The notes under the pieces were generated by a model that was not told the DNA's origin, did no database searches, and was given only the letters and a program-made list of their open reading frames with translations. A stretch of DNA of 48,036 nucleotides from Bacteroidales bacterium (GTDB taxonomy: Bacteria; Bacteroidota; Bacteroidia; Bacteroidales; UBA932). Each line of letters opens with the position of its first letter. The stretch's first letter is position 1. Shown here one piece after another: positions 1 through 8,500 of the stretch. The position numbers and the translations under genes were made by a program. The stretch covers positions 1-48,036 of the forward strand of contig JAFUWZ010000060.1 in assembly GCA_017471045.1 (NCBI GenBank). The letters are read 5' to 3'.

Positions 1-62
1 TCGCAAAAGAATGGCGGGACAGGTCCGGACCATTGTTATACCTCAATAAACATCGGGACGGG

Positions 63-794
63 TTATCTAGAAATGGCACGAAAATATCCGATGCGTTGGG
101 GATTGGTCAATGAAAAGTCCAGGGCCGCGACTGCGGAGTGCGGTCTTCTTGCCGATGCGGTACATCTAGTCGGCGTTCTCAAAGATAGCAAACAGTTCGA
201 AGCCTCTGGCAAACTCAAACTCTGGTGCGGTGGTTGAATGGACCAGGATCTTCTCAAGAATGGCCGTGGACACCATCAAAGCTAATCACCGAAGCCTCCG
301 AGATCAATCCCTGACCAGCTGTGACGGAGCACCGGAAGCGTATAGCCGGTATTCTTTCTCCGTAGGCCGCAGCAGAAATGTCCGCCCGTCAGTCATTTCA
401 CGGACATCCTCATACACTGTCTCTGCCGCAATGTGGTCCGTTTACATGATCAGGACATCAATGCCGGAGATGTGATGCATAAACGAGGAGATGGCCCTTA
501 CCTGCCAGATGCAAAACGCGGCACAAGGGTATCGCTCCCTGATGCCAGAGAACAGCACCTTCATTTCCATGGAGACAACCGGAATATATGGAAGTTTGAC
601 ATCAACACACAAGCGAAATTGTCGTATCCTGTCCGCGCCATCGCACCCGCAGCCATCATTTGCCGCAGTTCGGTATCCATGCTCCGGACCGATCCATCCA
701 GATAGGAAGATTCAAAATAGGCAACAAAGTCCCTACTCACCACATTTCCCCTATGAGATGCCGCATAGTTCAATATGATCTCTGCATTCGTCAT
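63..794 (-). pseudogene. Decayed DUF6577-like gene (several frameshifts)
   Basis: Read right to left, successive frames give pieces that look like one protein. An N-terminal part of about 65 residues (561-794) begins MTNAEIILNYAASHRGN and resembles a winged-helix domain. It is followed in another frame by VVSMEMKVLFSGIRERYP and FMHHISGIDVLIM, then RTFLLRPTEKEYRLYASG, then LEKILVHSTTAPEF and MYRIGKKTALR. The order and wording match my memory of the DUF6577 family (about 200-250 residues, DNA-binding-like, often in defence or toxin-antitoxin contexts). At least three frame changes and several in-frame stops separate the pieces, so no intact product is possible. The family name is from memory; the decay is seen directly. 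Confidence 0.6.
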
Positions 795-885
795 ACAGCG
801 TCAAAGGCATATGGATTTTGGTAAAATAATGTGAGTTCGGAGAAATTTAATTAATTGACTATCAGGGAAATAGAGAAATCTTTTG

Positions 886-893
886 TAAATTTG
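886..893 (+). promoter_or_regulatory. -7 box TAAATTTG
   Basis: This is an exact match to the Bacteroidetes -7 consensus TAnnTTTG, 34 bp before the transposase stub at 928, with a TTG about 29 bp upstream as a possible -33 element. It may be the relic promoter of the insertion sequence. Confidence 0.35.
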
Positions 894-927
894 GAATAAC
901 GACAAACCAAATACGAACACTCTCGCT

Positions 928-1107
928 ATGACGATCGCCAAGGACAAAATTACGGAAATTTTCTGTATGGCGGATGATTTCTGCCATGTTTACGACAGAT
1001 TTATCAAGATTAACGGACTTGCGCCCAAGCGGGACAAGTTGTCCAAATGTCCCGCCTGTTCCATTCCTCCTTGTGGAACAGAACAAGGCCTTACGCTTGC
1101 TTTTTGA
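928..1107 (+). pseudogene. IS982-type transposase N-terminal stub
   Basis: A 59-codon reading frame starts MTIAKDKITEIFCMADDFC and continues with a Tyr-Asp-rich segment and KRDKLSK. This opening is characteristic of Bacteroidales IS982-family transposases, which are usually about 300 residues. The frame then runs into unrelated sequence and a stop, so the DDE catalytic domain is missing. No terminal inverted repeats could be assigned. It lies beside the decayed DUF6577-like gene, which suggests that an old insertion contributed to the decay. Confidence 0.65.
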
Positions 1108-1197
1108 CGCACTTCGTAACCACCTCTGTTAACGGTATTTGCTGATTAATGCAATTTAATTGCAACAGTGTGAAATAAAAATTGTAAAATTTGCTTA

Positions 1198-1422
1198 TTG
1201 TCTTCGGACAATACTACATACAGAAAGCGTCAAGCGATTCCTAACAACCTCTACAACGATCGTGAGCGGATCGTGTGCATCAAGGAGAAAGGGGAACCCG
1301 ACCGTCGCTTCACCTACCACGACCACGAAAGTGGCATCTGGGACGCCCCACAGGAGCTCGCCCGGGACGGAACCATCGTCCAAGAAGTGATCAGTGTCAT
1401 TGAGAATCTGGATGCCGGGTAA
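1198..1422 (+). CDS. Small uncharacterised ORF or gene remnant
   Basis: The 74-codon frame encodes a charged peptide (RERIVCIKEKGEPDRRF ... VISVIENLDAG). It has no ATG and would need the TTG at 1198. No clear ribosome binding site or exact TAnnTTTG box precedes it. The composition looks coding rather than random, so it may be the tail of a lost gene beside the transposase stub. I do not recognise the family. Confidence 0.3.
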   Translation: MSSDNTTYRKRQAIPNNLYNDRERIVCIKEKGEPDRRFTYHDHESGIWDAPQELARDGTIVQEVISVIENLDAG

Positions 1423-1452
1423 GTCTTTATGATCACAAAGGCCTAAGTCCCT

Positions 1453-1538
1453 GCGCCCGATGGGACGATTCTGGGCTCATTGGGCGCAAAAACGGGTCAG
1501 AATGCGCCTGATGGGACACGAAATAGCCCATCGGGCGC
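1453..1538. repeat. Two tandem 35-bp stem-loops
   Basis: Two consecutive imperfect hairpins (1453-1487 and 1504-1538) share arms of the type GCGCCYGATGGG / CCCATSGGGCGC. They lie just past the 3' end of the leftward DUF418 operon. They could stabilise that transcript or be small mobile palindromes. Neither is followed by a convincing T-run. Confidence 0.6.
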
Positions 1539-1554
1539 GGGGAGCGGGTGTAAA

Positions 1555-1593
1555 GATCAGGTGCAGGGATCAGGTGCAGGAATCAGGCGCAGC
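1555..1593. repeat. 13-bp tandem repeat, three units
   Basis: The unit GATCAGGTGCAGG occurs twice exactly (1555-1567 and 1568-1580) and once with changes (1581-1593). It is a minisatellite in the intergenic region after the DUF418 gene. It is too short, and without spacers, to be a CRISPR array. Confidence 0.7.
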
Positions 1594-1601
1594 CCGGAAT
1601 C

Positions 1602-2780
1602 TCACCCGCGGTCCCGTTCGCGGAGCAGGGGCAAGGGCTGGGCGTAGGTGAGCATGCGCCAGAGCCACTCGACGGGGCCGTAGCGGAAGTAGCGGAGCCA
1701 GAGGTGGCTGGCGAGGACTTCGAGGGCATAGACGCCGAGGGCGATCGCTTCAGTCTGGGCCAGGGTCACGCCGGCGCCGAGCCCCAGGCCGATGCCGTAG
1801 AAGAGGAGCACGCCGAGGAGCGACTGCATCAGGTAGTTGGTGCATGCCACCCGACCGGGCCGGGAGAAGACCTTCCACAGGGCCGCGTCTGCGCTCCGCT
1901 CATACAGCAGACAGAATCCGGCGGCGTAGGCCAGCCCCATCGGATATACGCTCAGCAAGTACAGCACGCTGTGCGCCACCGTTCCCCAGGGATGTGCGCC
2001 CACCGCGCTCAAGGTGTACAGGACCGAGACGGGGAGGCCGAGTCCCAGGCCGAGCAAGAAGACCTTCCGCAGCAGCGCGCGACGGCCCGGCAGATCGGCG
2101 TAGATCCGTTCGCGCCCGATGGCGAATCCGATCAGGAAAAGGCCCAGCACCTTGAAATAGCGGTGGCTGGAGACGAACTCCCACATCCGTTCCACGGCGC
2201 CTTGCTGCAGGAACTGGAAGACTTCCCGGTAGGAGGACGCATCCCGCAGCCAGGTCCCGAAATTCGCCTCCGTGATCCCGTACAGCGAGCAGATGCGCCA
2301 CTGGGCCGTCTCGATGGGATCGGACAGTGACCCGCCCAGCACGGCATCGGACAGGACCGGCAGCAGCAGAAGGACGCCCGCCGTCGTCAGCATCCTCCGG
2401 GTCGGGCAGCGGCGGAAAAGCGGCAGCAGCATGCCCATCGCCGCATAGAGCATCAGGATGTCGCCGCTCCAGAGGAACAGCAGATGCAGCAGCCCGATGC
2501 CGAACAGGACCCCCATCCGCCGATAGAAGGTCCGGAGCCGTCCGTCGGCATTGTCCAGCTGGATGGAAAAGCCGATCCCGAACAGGATGGAAAAGAGCGT
2601 ATAGAACTTCCCGTCCACGAAAAAGGTCAGCAGCGCCTGGACAACCCGGTCCGAAGCCGGATGCGAAGCCGGATCGGCAAAGGTCCACAGGGAAAACTCC
2701 GGGAAATTGGCCAGGCAGATCCCCAGGATGGCAAAGCCCCGCAGGGCGTCCAGGATGACATATCGGGGCCGGGAGCTCAT
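1602..2780 (-). CDS. DUF418 family membrane protein
   Basis: This 392-residue protein opens with RYVILDALRGFAILGICLAN, the signature of the DUF418 / acyltransferase-like membrane family. It then has roughly ten hydrophobic segments, and its C-terminal half carries the DUF418 pattern (SRPGRVACTNYLMQSLLG, then a Trp/Arg-rich WLRYFRYGPVEWLWRMLTY). The length is normal for the family. The biochemical role is not established; relatives are thought to be transporters or acyl-modifying membrane proteins. It is the last gene of the tsaD-led leftward operon, 15 bp after the oxidoreductase. Confidence 0.85.
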   Translation of the reverse strand: MSSRPRYVILDALRGFAILGICLANFPEFSLWTFADPASHPASDRVVQALLTFFVDGKFYTLFSILFGIGFSIQLDNADGRLRTFYRRMGVLFGIGLLHLLFLWSGDILMLYAAMGMLLPLFRRCPTRRMLTTAGVLLLLPVLSDAVLGGSLSDPIETAQWRICSLYGITEANFGTWLRDASSYREVFQFLQQGAVERMWEFVSSHRYFKVLGLFLIGFAIGRERIYADLPGRRALLRKVFLLGLGLGLPVSVLYTLSAVGAHPWGTVAHSVLYLLSVYPMGLAYAAGFCLLYERSADAALWKVFSRPGRVACTNYLMQSLLGVLLFYGIGLGLGAGVTLAQTEAIALGVYALEVLASHLWLRYFRYGPVEWLWRMLTYAQPLPLLRERDRG

Positions 2781-2795
2781 CGGCAGACGAAACGA

Positions 2796-4433
2796 TTAAG
2801 GGTGCATCTTTCCGGCCGCCGCCACCGCACAGCGGATCCCATCGATGGCCGACGAGACGATGCCGCCGGCATATCCGGCGCCTTCCCCGCAGGGGTACAG
2901 GCCTGGCACGGACAGCGACTCGAGCGTCTCGGGATCGCGCGGAATGCGGATCGGAGACGAGGTGCGCGACTCCACACCCAGCAGCAGGGCGTCGTTGGTA
3001 TAGTAGCCGTGGATCTTGCGGTCCACCGCCGGGAAGGCCAGCCGCATACGCCGGTACACGAAGTCCGGCAGCAGCTCGTGCAGCGGCGCGGACACCGCCC
3101 CCGGGAAATAGGAGGTCGCCGGGAGACTGGCGGAAACCACGCCCCGGCAGAAGTCCTTCATCCGCTGCGCGGGGGCCGCCATCGGATTCAATGGCGCAGC
3201 GCGGCCAACTCCAGCAGCCTGGCCACCCCCGGAAGCCCGCCCCGATGCCGAAGCGCGGGCGGCAAACTCCGCCGTGAAATCAAACATCCGCCGCTCCACG
3301 TCCCGCTGGAAATCCATCACCGCAAAGGCCCCGGCGCCCGCATAGGAGGCCGGAATGTCCTCCGGCTCCACCTGCACGACCACGCCCGCATTGGCCCACT
3401 TCGAGTTGCGCGCCGAATTGGACATCCCGTTCAACACGATCCCGTCCGGCTCGGTCGAAGAAGGTACCAGGATGCCCCCGGGGCACATGCAGAAGGAAAA
3501 AACGCCCCGTCCTTCGACCTGCTCGACAAAGCTGTATTCGGCCGCGGGCATCCCCGGCCACTGGCGGCCATGGTATCGCGCGCTGTTGATCAGGTGCTGC
3601 GGATGCTCCACCCGCACGCCCAGGGCGAAGCCCTTCGCCTCCAGCGCCCAGCCGTGCCGGTCGAACAGTTCGTAGATATCCCGCGCGGAATGGCCGGTCG
3701 CAAGGATCACCGACGCCGCGCGGAACTGCGCCGGAACGCCGCCGGACAGCGCGGATACGACAAAGCCGGCGTCTTCCCGAGTGATCTCCGTCACCCGCGT
3801 ATCGAAGTGATACTCACCCCCGTGCGCGATGATGCAGGTGCGGATGGCCTCGACCACCACCGGCAGCCGGTCCGAGCCGATATGCGGATGCGCATCGACG
3901 AGGATCTCCTGCGACGCGCCAAACGCGACCAGCTGGTGCAGCACTTCCCGGATGTCGCCGCGCTTGGATGAGCGCGTGAAGAGTTTCCCGTCGGAGAAAG
4001 CCCCAGCCCCGCCCTCGCCATAGCAGTAATTCGAGTCCGGATCCACGACACCGGTGCGGGAGAGCGTCGCCATGTCCGTCTTGCGGCGATGGACGTCCTT
4101 GCCCCGCTCGAGGATCACGGGCCTCAGGCCCAGCATCAGAAGTTTCAGCGCCGCGAAAAGACCGGCCGGACCGGCTCCGACCACCAGCACCTCGGGTGCT
4201 TCCGCCACCTCCCGGTACGGATCCAGCCGGAAAGGCTCATACGCCTCGCCGGGCACATAGGCCTCGACGTGGTAGCGGTAAACGATGTCCTTGCGCGCAT
4301 CCAGCGAGCGCTTGGTCACGACGCAACGCACCGGCGCGCTTTTGGGCAGGCCCAGTTGCCGCCGGGCTTCGGCCTCCATCTGCTCCTGGGACAAACTGCG
4401 CCCCACCGGGACGGCGATATCAAACTCTTTCAT
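2796..4433 (-). CDS. NAD(P)/FAD-dependent oxidoreductase
   Basis: The protein has 545 residues. An N-terminal domain of about 100 residues (start MKEFDIAVPVGRSLSQEQ) precedes a dinucleotide-binding motif VLVVGAGPAGLFAALKLL. The C-terminus has the FAD-contact region GEGAGYAGGIVSSAIDG. This arrangement is typical of a conserved bacterial flavoprotein family annotated only as FAD-dependent oxidoreductase; the substrate is unknown. I chose the ATG at 4433 because the longer frame would run into tsaD, and because the family starts with this small domain. It lies 13 bp after tsaD and is probably co-transcribed with it. Confidence 0.85.
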   Translation of the reverse strand: MKEFDIAVPVGRSLSQEQMEAEARRQLGLPKSAPVRCVVTKRSLDARKDIVYRYHVEAYVPGEAYEPFRLDPYREVAEAPEVLVVGAGPAGLFAALKLLMLGLRPVILERGKDVHRRKTDMATLSRTGVVDPDSNYCYGEGGAGAFSDGKLFTRSSKRGDIREVLHQLVAFGASQEILVDAHPHIGSDRLPVVVEAIRTCIIAHGGEYHFDTRVTEITREDAGFVVSALSGGVPAQFRAASVILATGHSARDIYELFDRHGWALEAKGFALGVRVEHPQHLINSARYHGRQWPGMPAAEYSFVEQVEGRGVFSFCMCPGGILVPSSTEPDGIVLNGMSNSARNSKWANAGVVVQVEPEDIPASYAGAGAFAVMDFQRDVERRMFDFTAEFAARASASGRASGGGQAAGVGRAAPLNPMAAPAQRMKDFCRGVVSASLPATSYFPGAVSAPLHELLPDFVYRRMRLAFPAVDRKIHGYYTNDALLLGVESRTSSPIRIPRDPETLESLSVPGLYPCGEGAGYAGGIVSSAIDGIRCAVAAAGKMHP

Positions 4434-4446
4434 AGGATGAGCAAAA

Positions 4447-5469
4447 CTAAAACTCGGAAATCCGGGACACAGGCGCAACATCCAGCGGGCAGCGCTCCCC
4501 TGCCAGATAGCGGTAATACCCGGCGATCGCAATCATGGCCGCGTTGTCGGTCGTAAACTTGAAGGCGGGCAGGTAGGTGTTCCAGCCGCGCTTGCGGCCT
4601 TCCGACTCGATGCGGCTGCGCAGGCCGCTGTTGGCCGACACGCCGCCGCCGATGGTGATCTCCTTGATCCCGGTCTGGCGCACGGCCTTGATGAGCTTGT
4701 TCATCAGGATGTCGATCAGGGTCTTCTGGAACGACGCACAGAGGTCCTCCTTGTTGTTTTCCAGAAACGACGGGTCCTTGGCCATCTCGTCCCGCACGAA
4801 ATACAGGAGCGAGGTCTTGATCCCGCTGAAACTGTAGTCCAGGCCCGGGATGCGCGGCTTGGCGAACTGGAAGCGGTCCGGGTCCCCCTCCTTGGCCAGG
4901 CGGTCGATGACCGGCCCGCCGGGATAGCCCAGGCCCAGCATCTTAGAGCATTTGTCGAAGGCCTCCCCCACCGCATCGTCGATGGTCTGGCCCAAGATCT
5001 CGAACTCCAGCGGACCGTCCACCCGCACGATCTGCGAATTGCCGCCCGACACGAGCAGGCACAGGTACGGGAACGAGGGCTGGCGGTTCTCTGCGCCTTC
5101 CTCCTTGACAAATCCGGCCAGGATGTGTCCCTGCAGGTGATTGACCATCACAATCGGGATGCCCAGCGAAAGGGACAGGGACTTGGCGAAGGACGTGCCT
5201 ACCAGCAGAGAGCCCAGCAAACCGGGGCCGCGCGTGAAAGCGATGGCCGTCAACTCCTCTTTCGACACGCCAGCCTGTCGGAGCGCTTCGCTCACCACGG
5301 GTACGATGTTGAGCTCGTGGGCACGGGAGGCCAGCTCCGGCACGACGCCGCCGAAACGCCGGTGTACGTCCTGGCCCGCGATAACGTTGGACAGCAGCCA
5401 TCCGTCGCGGATGACGGCCGCCGAAGTGTCGTCGCAAGAGGACTCGATGCCAAGAATGATGTCAGACAT
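4447..5469 (-). CDS. tsaD: tRNA threonylcarbamoyladenosine transferase TsaD
   Basis: This 340-residue ASKHA-fold protein starts MSDIILGIESSCDDTSAAV. TsaD transfers threonylcarbamoyl to A37 of ANN-decoding tRNAs (t6A), working with TsaB and TsaE in the cytoplasm. The metal-binding His pair is in VNHLQGHILAGF, and the glycine-rich segments LLVSGGNSQI and TIGGGVSANSGLR are present. Length and architecture are complete. A TTG two codons upstream is also in frame, but the ATG at 5469 fits the family. The first gene of the leftward operon, it has a TATCTTTG box 23 bp upstream of the start. Confidence 0.95.
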   Translation of the reverse strand: MSDIILGIESSCDDTSAAVIRDGWLLSNVIAGQDVHRRFGGVVPELASRAHELNIVPVVSEALRQAGVSKEELTAIAFTRGPGLLGSLLVGTSFAKSLSLSLGIPIVMVNHLQGHILAGFVKEEGAENRQPSFPYLCLLVSGGNSQIVRVDGPLEFEILGQTIDDAVGEAFDKCSKMLGLGYPGGPVIDRLAKEGDPDRFQFAKPRIPGLDYSFSGIKTSLLYFVRDEMAKDPSFLENNKEDLCASFQKTLIDILMNKLIKAVRQTGIKEITIGGGVSANSGLRSRIESEGRKRGWNTYLPAFKFTTDNAAMIAIAGYYRYLAGERCPLDVAPVSRISEF

Positions 5470-5492
5470 GATCAAAGCGCCATTTCACGCTG

Positions 5493-5500
5493 CAAAGATA
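5493..5500 (-). promoter_or_regulatory. -7 box TATCTTTG for the tsaD operon
   Basis: This is an exact TAnnTTTG match on the minus strand, giving a predicted leader of about 17 nt before the tsaD ATG. It lies back-to-back with the tamB promoter, separated by 22 bp. Confidence 0.65.
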
Positions 5501-5522
5501 GCAAATTTGGCATAATATTTAT

Positions 5523-5548
5523 TAACTTTGTAAGATCCGATAAAAGGA
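5523..5548 (+). promoter_or_regulatory. tamB promoter and ribosome binding site
   Basis: TAACTTTG at 5523-5530 matches the -7 consensus. AAAAGGA at 5542-5548 is a good Shine-Dalgarno sequence, 5 nt before ATC 5554 and 8 nt before ATC 5557. This placement argues that translation starts there although no ATG exists. Confidence 0.55.
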
Positions 5549-5553
5549 TCTGA

Positions 5554-8500
5554 ATCATCGCAAAAGTCAAACATATCGTCCCGCGCATCCTGGCTGCGCT
5601 GCTTCTCCTGCTCCTGGCAGGAGGGCTGGTCCTGCAGTCCCCGCGTGTGCAGACCGCCCTGGCCCGCAAACTCGCCGCCCGCCTCAACGAGAAGATCGAA
5701 GGCGAGCTGACCATCGGCCGGGTACAGATCCTTCCCTTCAAGACCGTGATCGTCCGCGACGCCGTCCTGACCGACAACGACCCGCTGGCCACCTCTTTCT
5801 TTGAACCGAAGGACACGGTCGCACGCATCGGCATGGCAACGGTTTCCTTCTCGCTGAAAGGCCTGACCGGCAGGAAACCCGTCGTCCTCAACAAGGTGGT
5901 GGTCCGGGACGGCCTGCTCAACCTCGTCACGGAAGCCCACCACGTCTCCAATATCAAGCGCATCTTCCACGGAAAGGAGCCCAAACCCCTGCAGGACAAG
6001 GGCGATGTCCTTCATGTCAAGCAGGTCGAAGCCCGCGACTTCCATTTCACCCTGTCCAATGCCCTCGGCAAGAAAGCGCCCAAAGGCAAGCCCGGGATCA
6101 ACTGGGCGGAGCTCGATCTGATGGCCGACGCCAAGGCCCATGATTTCCGGATCACGGGTGGCACCGTCCAGGGCGTCCTGGACGACGCCAAAGCGACCGA
6201 GAGGTCCGGTTACTCCTTCTACAACACCAGCGGCCGCGCCCAGGTCAGCCGGGGTAAGGTGGAGGTGTTCGACTTCGTCCTGAATGACGATGGCAGCCAC
6301 CTTGTACTCCCCTATTACGCGATGCGCTTCGACAACTACAGGTCCTTCGACCATTTCCTGGACGAAGTGGAGCTGGAGATCCAGCTCGGCCGTTCCCGGC
6401 TGGGCGAAGGGACGTTGAGAGGATTTGCCGGGCTGGCGCTCCCCCATCTCTCGATGGATATTTCCCAGGCCCGCGTACTGGGGACGATCAATGATTTCAC
6501 GGTCGAGTCATTGAGTTTCCGCGAACAAAGCGGGATCTCCGGCAGCCTCAGCGGAGAAGTCAGCCGCATCACGAATCTTCCCGAGAGTTACATCGACGCC
6601 AAGGTGGACGGCCTGACCTTCACGACCGAAGCGGCCGGGCGTCTCGTCGAGGCTTTTGCACCCGGAAAGGGTGCGGCCATCGGGCGCTATGCCCCAGGCG
6701 AAACCTTCCTGTTCAACGGCCGGCTCAAAGGCCCGGCCGACGACCTGGCCCTCGACTGCGCGCTCACCTCCCAGGCGGGCAGCGTCAACGGTTCCGTCAA
6801 GGCCAAGGATCTTCTGGACAGCAGCGTCCCCTCCCGCCTGGGCGGTTCCGTTGCCGTCAACAACCTGGACCTTGGCAGCCTGCTGGGCACCGACCGGGTC
6901 GGTGAATGCTCGATGCGGGGACAGATGGACGCCGTCCTTGGGCCGGGCGGGATCAGCCTGGACATCGACTCCCTGATCATTGACAAGGCCCGGATCAACG
7001 GTTACGACTACAGCAACATCGCCGGTGCCGGCACCTTCAAGGACGACGCGTTCAACGGCCGCATCGTCTGCTCTGACCCGAACCTGAATTTCATCTTCCA
7101 GGGCCTGGTCAACCTGTCCGGCAAGACCCACAACGCCCTTTACAAATTCTACTTCAACCTCGGCTACGCGGACCTCTACGCCCTCAACCTGGACAAGCGC
7201 GGCCCGTCCAAGGCTTCCCTGGCCGTCAACGCCAACATCTCCCGCATCGGCAAGGAGAACATCCTGGGCGACATCGACGTCAAGGACGTCCGGCTGGAAA
7301 ACCGGGACGGTATCCACGACATCGGCCACCTATCCCTCCGCTCCTACACCTCCAACGAGACGCAGCGGCTCAGTTTCGAGTCCGCCTTCGCCCAAGCACA
7401 ATTCTCCGGTTCCAAGCCGGTCACAGGCCTGGTCACCGCCTTGCGGGACGGTGTCTTGTACAAGGAACTCCCCGCCCTGGCCGCGAAGGCGCCCGCCGTG
7501 CCGGAGGGTGAAGACTACCGGCTGACGCTGAAAACCGCCGACACCCGCGACCTGCTCTCCTTCGTCCTGCCCGGCCTGTACGTGGCCGAAGGCACAACCC
7601 TGAATCTCCGGATGGGAAGGGACGGGACCCTGAAAACCGAACTCAAGTCCCAGCGCCTCGCCTTGCAGGACAAATACCTCAAAAATGTCACCCTCCAAGC
7701 GCGGGGGGACGGTGAGCGTCTCCTCTGCGACCTTGCGGGCGACGAGTTGAATGCCGGCGTCAAACTGCTGGGTAACCGGATCCGTATCGAGGCGGACAGC
7801 AACCGCGTGGGTCTGCGCTACCGTTTCGACAACGGAACGGATCCTGAGACGAAAGGCCTGCTGGATCTGGCCTGCACCCTAAGCCGGAACCGGGACAACC
7901 GGCTCAACTACGACATCCGCACCCTCCCCTCCGACCTCACCGTCGGCGGGGAGAAATGGACGTTCGACCCGTCGGACATCTCGATCAAGCCGGCCGGCGT
8001 AGCGGTCCCCCGCTTCGTCGCCCACAACGGCGAGCAGCGGATGGAGATAGAGGGCGGCCTTTCCCGGAAGCATGAAGACACGCTGGTCCTCGCACTGAAC
8101 CGGATCGCCCTGGAGGCCGTCCGCTCCCTGGCGCCGGACCTGCCTGACATCCAGGGCATCCTGACCGGCGATATCCGGATGGTATCTCCTTTCGGCAAGG
8201 ACCAGCTCGATCTCCATGCGCATCTCCGGGCGCAGGAAACGTCCGTCAGCGGTTATGATGCCGGGACGTTAAGCCTGTCCGGCGAATGGGACAACGAGCA
8301 CAACCGGATGGAATTCCTCTTCGAAGACCGGGTCCGGGAAGCAACGACCCTCCGGGCGCACGGCACCTATCAGCCCTCCAGCCACGAACTCAGGGCCAAG
8401 GCCCGGATGGACAGCCTCCAGATCGGCTACGCCAGCGGATTCGTGCAGGAAGTCTTCAGCCGCCTGGAGGGCAAAATCAGCGGAGACCTGGCTGTCAGCG

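Noticed and set aside
1555-1593. Possible CRISPR array
   Set aside because: Three 13-bp units directly abutting, no unique spacers and no cas genes in the window.
2484-3971. 495-codon plus-strand frame across the DUF418 and oxidoreductase genes
   Set aside because: It crosses two real genes on the other strand and is rich in Arg, His and Gln without recognisable domains; a shadow.
4434-4532. Longer start for the FAD oxidoreductase
   Set aside because: The extra 33 residues overlap the end of tsaD and do not look like the family's N-terminus.
5485-6447. 320-codon minus-strand frame opposite the start of tamB
   Set aside because: Antisense to the conserved TamB N-terminal region; low-complexity Gly/Val/Asp composition and no domain.
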